In this document: one piece after another, positions 5,186 to 6,881 of the stretch
How the letters are laid out: each line of letters opens with the position of its first letter
How positions within the stretch are numbered: the stretch's first letter is position 1
Assembly (NCBI GenBank): GCA_036001325.1
Contig: DASYUK010000054.1
Span: 1-6,881, forward strand
Length of the DNA stretch: 6,881 nucleotides
Direction: 5' to 3'
Source of the DNA: DASVHS01 sp036001325
GTDB lineage: Bacteria; Acidobacteriota; Thermoanaerobaculia; Gp7-AA8
Position numbers and translations under genes: made by a program
The notes under the pieces: generated by a model
Database searches by the model: none
What the model was told of the DNA's origin: nothing
Seen by the model: the letters and a program-made list of their open reading frames with translations, nothing else

Positions 5186-5226
5186 AGCCCCCGGTACCCA
5201 CGACCTACGACCCACGACCCACGACC
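5186..5226 (-). repeat. Right heptamer array and inverted end of the four-helix-bundle unit
   Basis: AGCCCCCGGTA (5186-5196) is followed by CCCACGA, CCTACGA, CCCACGA, CCCACGA (5197-5224) and CC. Inverted, this matches 4736-4769 with no base mismatch except one extra heptamer at 5197-5203. The CCTACGA variant unit occupies the corresponding place in both arrays, so the arrays share an origin rather than having formed independently. Confidence 0.9.
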
Positions 5227-5246
5227 GCACGCCACAGGCGATGAAC

Positions 5247-5252
5247 TAAAAT
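5247..5252 (+). promoter_or_regulatory. Candidate -10 element for the MerR-TPR gene
   Basis: TAAAAT matches TATAAT at 5 of 6 positions in the most AT-rich stretch of this junction, ending 11 nt before the ATG at 5264. Transcription would begin about 5 nt before the start codon. No -35 match is seen; that position (about 5224-5230) falls on the edge of the four-helix-bundle unit. Confidence 0.45.
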
Positions 5253-5263
5253 AAGTACCGACA

Positions 5264-6085
5264 ATGTCATTCACGGTCCGGCAGGTGTCGGAGATGCTCG
5301 GCTTGTCGCCGGCGCAGATTCGTGCGTACGCGACAAAAGGGTTTCTGACGCCGGACCGCGGCGAGAGCGGCGAGCTCCTGTTCGGCTTTCAGGACCTCGT
5401 GATCCTCCGCACCGCCGGCGAGCTGAATACCGCGCAGATCCCGCAGCGCAAAGTTCGACGGATTCTCGAACGTCTGCGCGAGCAACTTCCCGCCGGCCGC
5501 TCGCTCGCGGCGATCCGCATCGCGGCCGATGGCGATCGCGTCGTCGTTCGCGACGGCCGCGCGATGTGGAATCCCGAGTCGGGTCAGTCGTTGTTCGACT
5601 TCTCCGTCGCCGAGCTGGCGGAGAAAACGGCGCCGTTCATTGCGAGAGCGGTCGAAGAAGCGCGGGAGAGTGAGGAGCTGAGCGCCGACGACTGGTTCCA
5701 ACTCGCGTGTGAGCTCGAGCTGACCGATGTAGAACAAGCCCAGGAAGCGTACGAGCGCGTGATCGCGCTCGATCCCATGCACGCGGATGCGCATGTGAAT
5801 CTGGGCCGGATCCTTCACGAACAGAGGGCGCCCGTCGCCGCCGAGAAGCACTACCGCGTCGCGCTGAAAGCCGATCCCCATCACGAAACCGCCGCCTTCA
5901 ACCTCGGCGTCGCGCTCGAGGATCTCGGCCGCTTCAGCGAGGCGATCGATGCGTACCGTCGCGCGATCGATCTCGATCCCGAGAATTCCGATGCGCATTA
6001 CAACATCGCGGGAATCTACGAACGCCGCGGCGACAAAGCCGCGGCGCTACGGCACCTCAAAGCCTGCCGCGCGTCCAGGAAATAG
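5264..6085 (+). CDS. MerR-type DNA-binding domain fused to tetratricopeptide repeats
   Basis: A 273-residue protein. Residues 2-70 form a MerR-like winged helix-turn-helix: FTVRQVSEMLGLSPAQIRAY, then GFLTPDRGESGELLFGFQDL and a helix to IPQRKVRRILERL. A linker of about 70 residues follows (AAIRIAADGDRVVVRDGRAM). The C-terminal half has three TPR-like repeats ending in ALDP, KADP and DLDP (about 142-171, 172-205, 206-239) and a fourth partial one to the end (DAHYNIAGIYERRGDKAAAL). MerR proteins usually bind promoters as dimers; TPRs bind peptides or proteins, so this is probably a DNA-binding regulator controlled by a partner protein rather than by a metal or drug. No metal-binding cysteines are seen. 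ATG at 5264 is required by the N-terminal domain; there is no Shine-Dalgarno sequence, consistent with a leaderless mRNA. Confidence 0.85.
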   Translation: MSFTVRQVSEMLGLSPAQIRAYATKGFLTPDRGESGELLFGFQDLVILRTAGELNTAQIPQRKVRRILERLREQLPAGRSLAAIRIAADGDRVVVRDGRAMWNPESGQSLFDFSVAELAEKTAPFIARAVEEARESEELSADDWFQLACELELTDVEQAQEAYERVIALDPMHADAHVNLGRILHEQRAPVAAEKHYRVALKADPHHETAAFNLGVALEDLGRFSEAIDAYRRAIDLDPENSDAHYNIAGIYERRGDKAAALRHLKACRASRK

Positions 6086-6099
6086 CGGCCAAGGCGCAG

Positions 6100-6105
6100 T
6101 ACACT
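6100..6105 (+). promoter_or_regulatory. Candidate -10 element for the membrane acyltransferase-like gene
   Basis: TACACT lies in the 29-bp gap between the MerR-TPR stop and the next ATG, ending 9 nt before it. The predicted start of transcription is about 6112, nearly leaderless. No -35 hexamer is visible, and co-transcription with the upstream gene is equally possible. Confidence 0.35.
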
Positions 6106-6114
6106 CTCCTGATC

Positions 6115-6881
6115 ATGACCGTCGCCGAAGCGCCCGAAGTCAGCGAACACGAAGCGGTCACGAGCACCGTCGCCCCGATGCCGCCGCCGCGCGAGCGCCT
6201 CGTCGCGCTCGATGTGTTTCGAGGGATGACGATCGCCGGGATGTTGCTGGTGAACGATCCGGGGACATGGAACGCGATCTATCCGCCGCTCGAGCATGCG
6301 AAGTGGCACGGTTGGACGCCGACGGATCTCATCTTCCCGTTCTTCCTCTTCATCGTCGGCGTGACGACGCACATTTCGCTTTCGAGTCGCAAAGCAGCCG
6401 GCGCCGATCGCCGCGCGCTGGTGCGGAGAATCATCCGCCGCGGCTTGCTCATCGTCCTCTTCGGTTTGCTGCTCAACGCATTTCCGTTTTACTGGTGGGG
6501 AAGGATCCCCAACGTTGCGGATCCGACTTTCCTGGAGCGCGTGGCGTGGCGCGTTGAGCATCTCCGCTACGCCGGCGTGCTGCAGCGGATCGGCGTGGTC
6601 TACCTCTTCGCCGCACTGCTGACGGTCTATCTCACGCGACGCCAGATCATCGGCACGATCGTGGCGCTTCTCATCGGCTATTGGATGATCATGACGCTCA
6701 TCCCGGTGCCCGGGACCGGCACGATCGGTTACTTCCTGCTCGATCAACCGAGCAACAACCTCGCCGCGTGGAGCGACCGCGCGATCCTCGGAATCAACCA
6801 CATCTGGAGCGGCAGCAAGACGTTCGATCCGGAAGGTCCCATGTCGACGCTTCCGGCGATCGCCACCGCACTTCTCGGCGT
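6115..6881 (+). CDS. Multipass membrane protein, heparan-alpha-glucosaminide N-acetyltransferase / DUF5009-like, N-terminal part
   Basis: 255 complete codons before the window ends. After a Pro/Glu-rich cytoplasmic lead comes RLVALDVFRGMTIAGMLLVN (28-47), then LEHAKWHGWTPTDLIFPFFL (59-78) and FIVGVTTHISL, the signature of the HGSNAT/DUF5009 family. Hydrophobic helices are visible at about 30-46, 71-89, 108-125, 155-174 and 178-196. In human HGSNAT a His in the equivalent HA-W-GLT segment is thought to accept the acetyl group; His61 here aligns with it by eye, from memory. Family members transfer acyl groups from acetyl-CoA across the membrane to sugars; the bacterial substrate is unknown. The ATG at 6115 is the first start after an upstream gene ending at 6085; ATG at residue 22 is the next. 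The C-terminal half is missing, only because of the window edge. Confidence 0.85.
   Translation, partial: MTVAEAPEVSEHEAVTSTVAPMPPPRERLVALDVFRGMTIAGMLLVNDPGTWNAIYPPLEHAKWHGWTPTDLIFPFFLFIVGVTTHISLSSRKAAGADRRALVRRIIRRGLLIVLFGLLLNAFPFYWWGRIPNVADPTFLERVAWRVEHLRYAGVLQRIGVVYLFAALLTVYLTRRQIIGTIVALLIGYWMIMTLIPVPGTGTIGYFLLDQPSNNLAAWSDRAILGINHIWSGSKTFDPEGPMSTLPAIATALLG

Larger units (their letters stand above)
4736..5226. mobile_element. Putative mobile unit: four-helix-bundle gene between inverted heptamer arrays
   Basis: A 491-bp block fitting exactly between the ku stop and the next gene. The left end has GG, three 7-bp units and TACCGGGGGCT; the right end is the same in inverse orientation with one additional unit. 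The ends could form a stem of about 34 bp in RNA or single-stranded DNA, bulging one heptamer. Intervening sequences in 23S rRNA genes have the same plan, a four-helix-bundle gene in a stem-closed insert, but this one lies between protein genes. No transposase or reverse transcriptase is present, so mobility would need help from elsewhere. Its status as a mobile element is inference from architecture. Confidence 0.6.

Overview
The window reads as a GC-rich bacterial chromosome segment. The gene mix suits an environmental Acidobacteriota-like bacterium: an M2 (ACE-like) peptidase, a secreted carboxypeptidase-regulatory-like protein, Ku, an alkyltransferase-like protein, and a four-helix-bundle gene flanked by heptamer repeats. 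The phylum assignment is inference from gene content and protein style; no rRNA or tRNA is present to confirm it.

Layout. (1) 1-692, minus: N-terminal part of an exported M2-family peptidase that continues off the left edge. (2) 792-2924, plus: a small exported protein with a carboxypeptidase-regulatory-like domain, then 9 bp later a class-3-like aldehyde dehydrogenase. (3) 2936-3504: a compact transposon-like unit in which a REP-associated tyrosine (HUH) transposase, minus strand, lies between two 33-bp inverted repeats, each containing a 9-bp-stem hairpin. Its right end is fused into the 3' end of the next gene. (4) 3458-3832, minus: an alkyltransferase-like (ATL) DNA-damage-sensing protein with Trp in place of the catalytic Cys. 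(5) 3864-4727, plus: Ku, divergent from atl across only 31 bp. (6) 4736-5226: a second putative mobile unit in which a four-helix-bundle (23S rRNA intervening-sequence-protein type) gene, minus strand, is bounded by inverted arrays of 7-bp repeats, three units on the left and four on the right. Its reading frame has no stop inside the element and runs 140 bp antisense into ku. (7) 5264-6085, plus: a MerR-type DNA-binding domain joined to TPR repeats. (8) 6115 to the right edge, plus: N-terminal part of a multipass membrane protein of the heparan-alpha-glucosaminide N-acetyltransferase/DUF5009 type.

How it fits together. The functional core is a DNA-repair pair, atl and ku, sharing a very short divergent promoter. 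Each gene of the pair carries a small element at its 3' end: the REP/transposase unit behind atl and the four-helix-bundle unit behind ku. In both elements the terminal repeats are read as protein-coding sequence. Several genes have a -10-like hexamer only 8-11 nt before the start codon and little or no Shine-Dalgarno sequence, suggesting leaderless or near-leaderless mRNAs. The four-helix-bundle element is the best candidate for an incompletely described system: its ends could pair into a long RNA stem, as in the intervening sequences found inside 23S rRNA genes, yet it sits between protein-coding genes.
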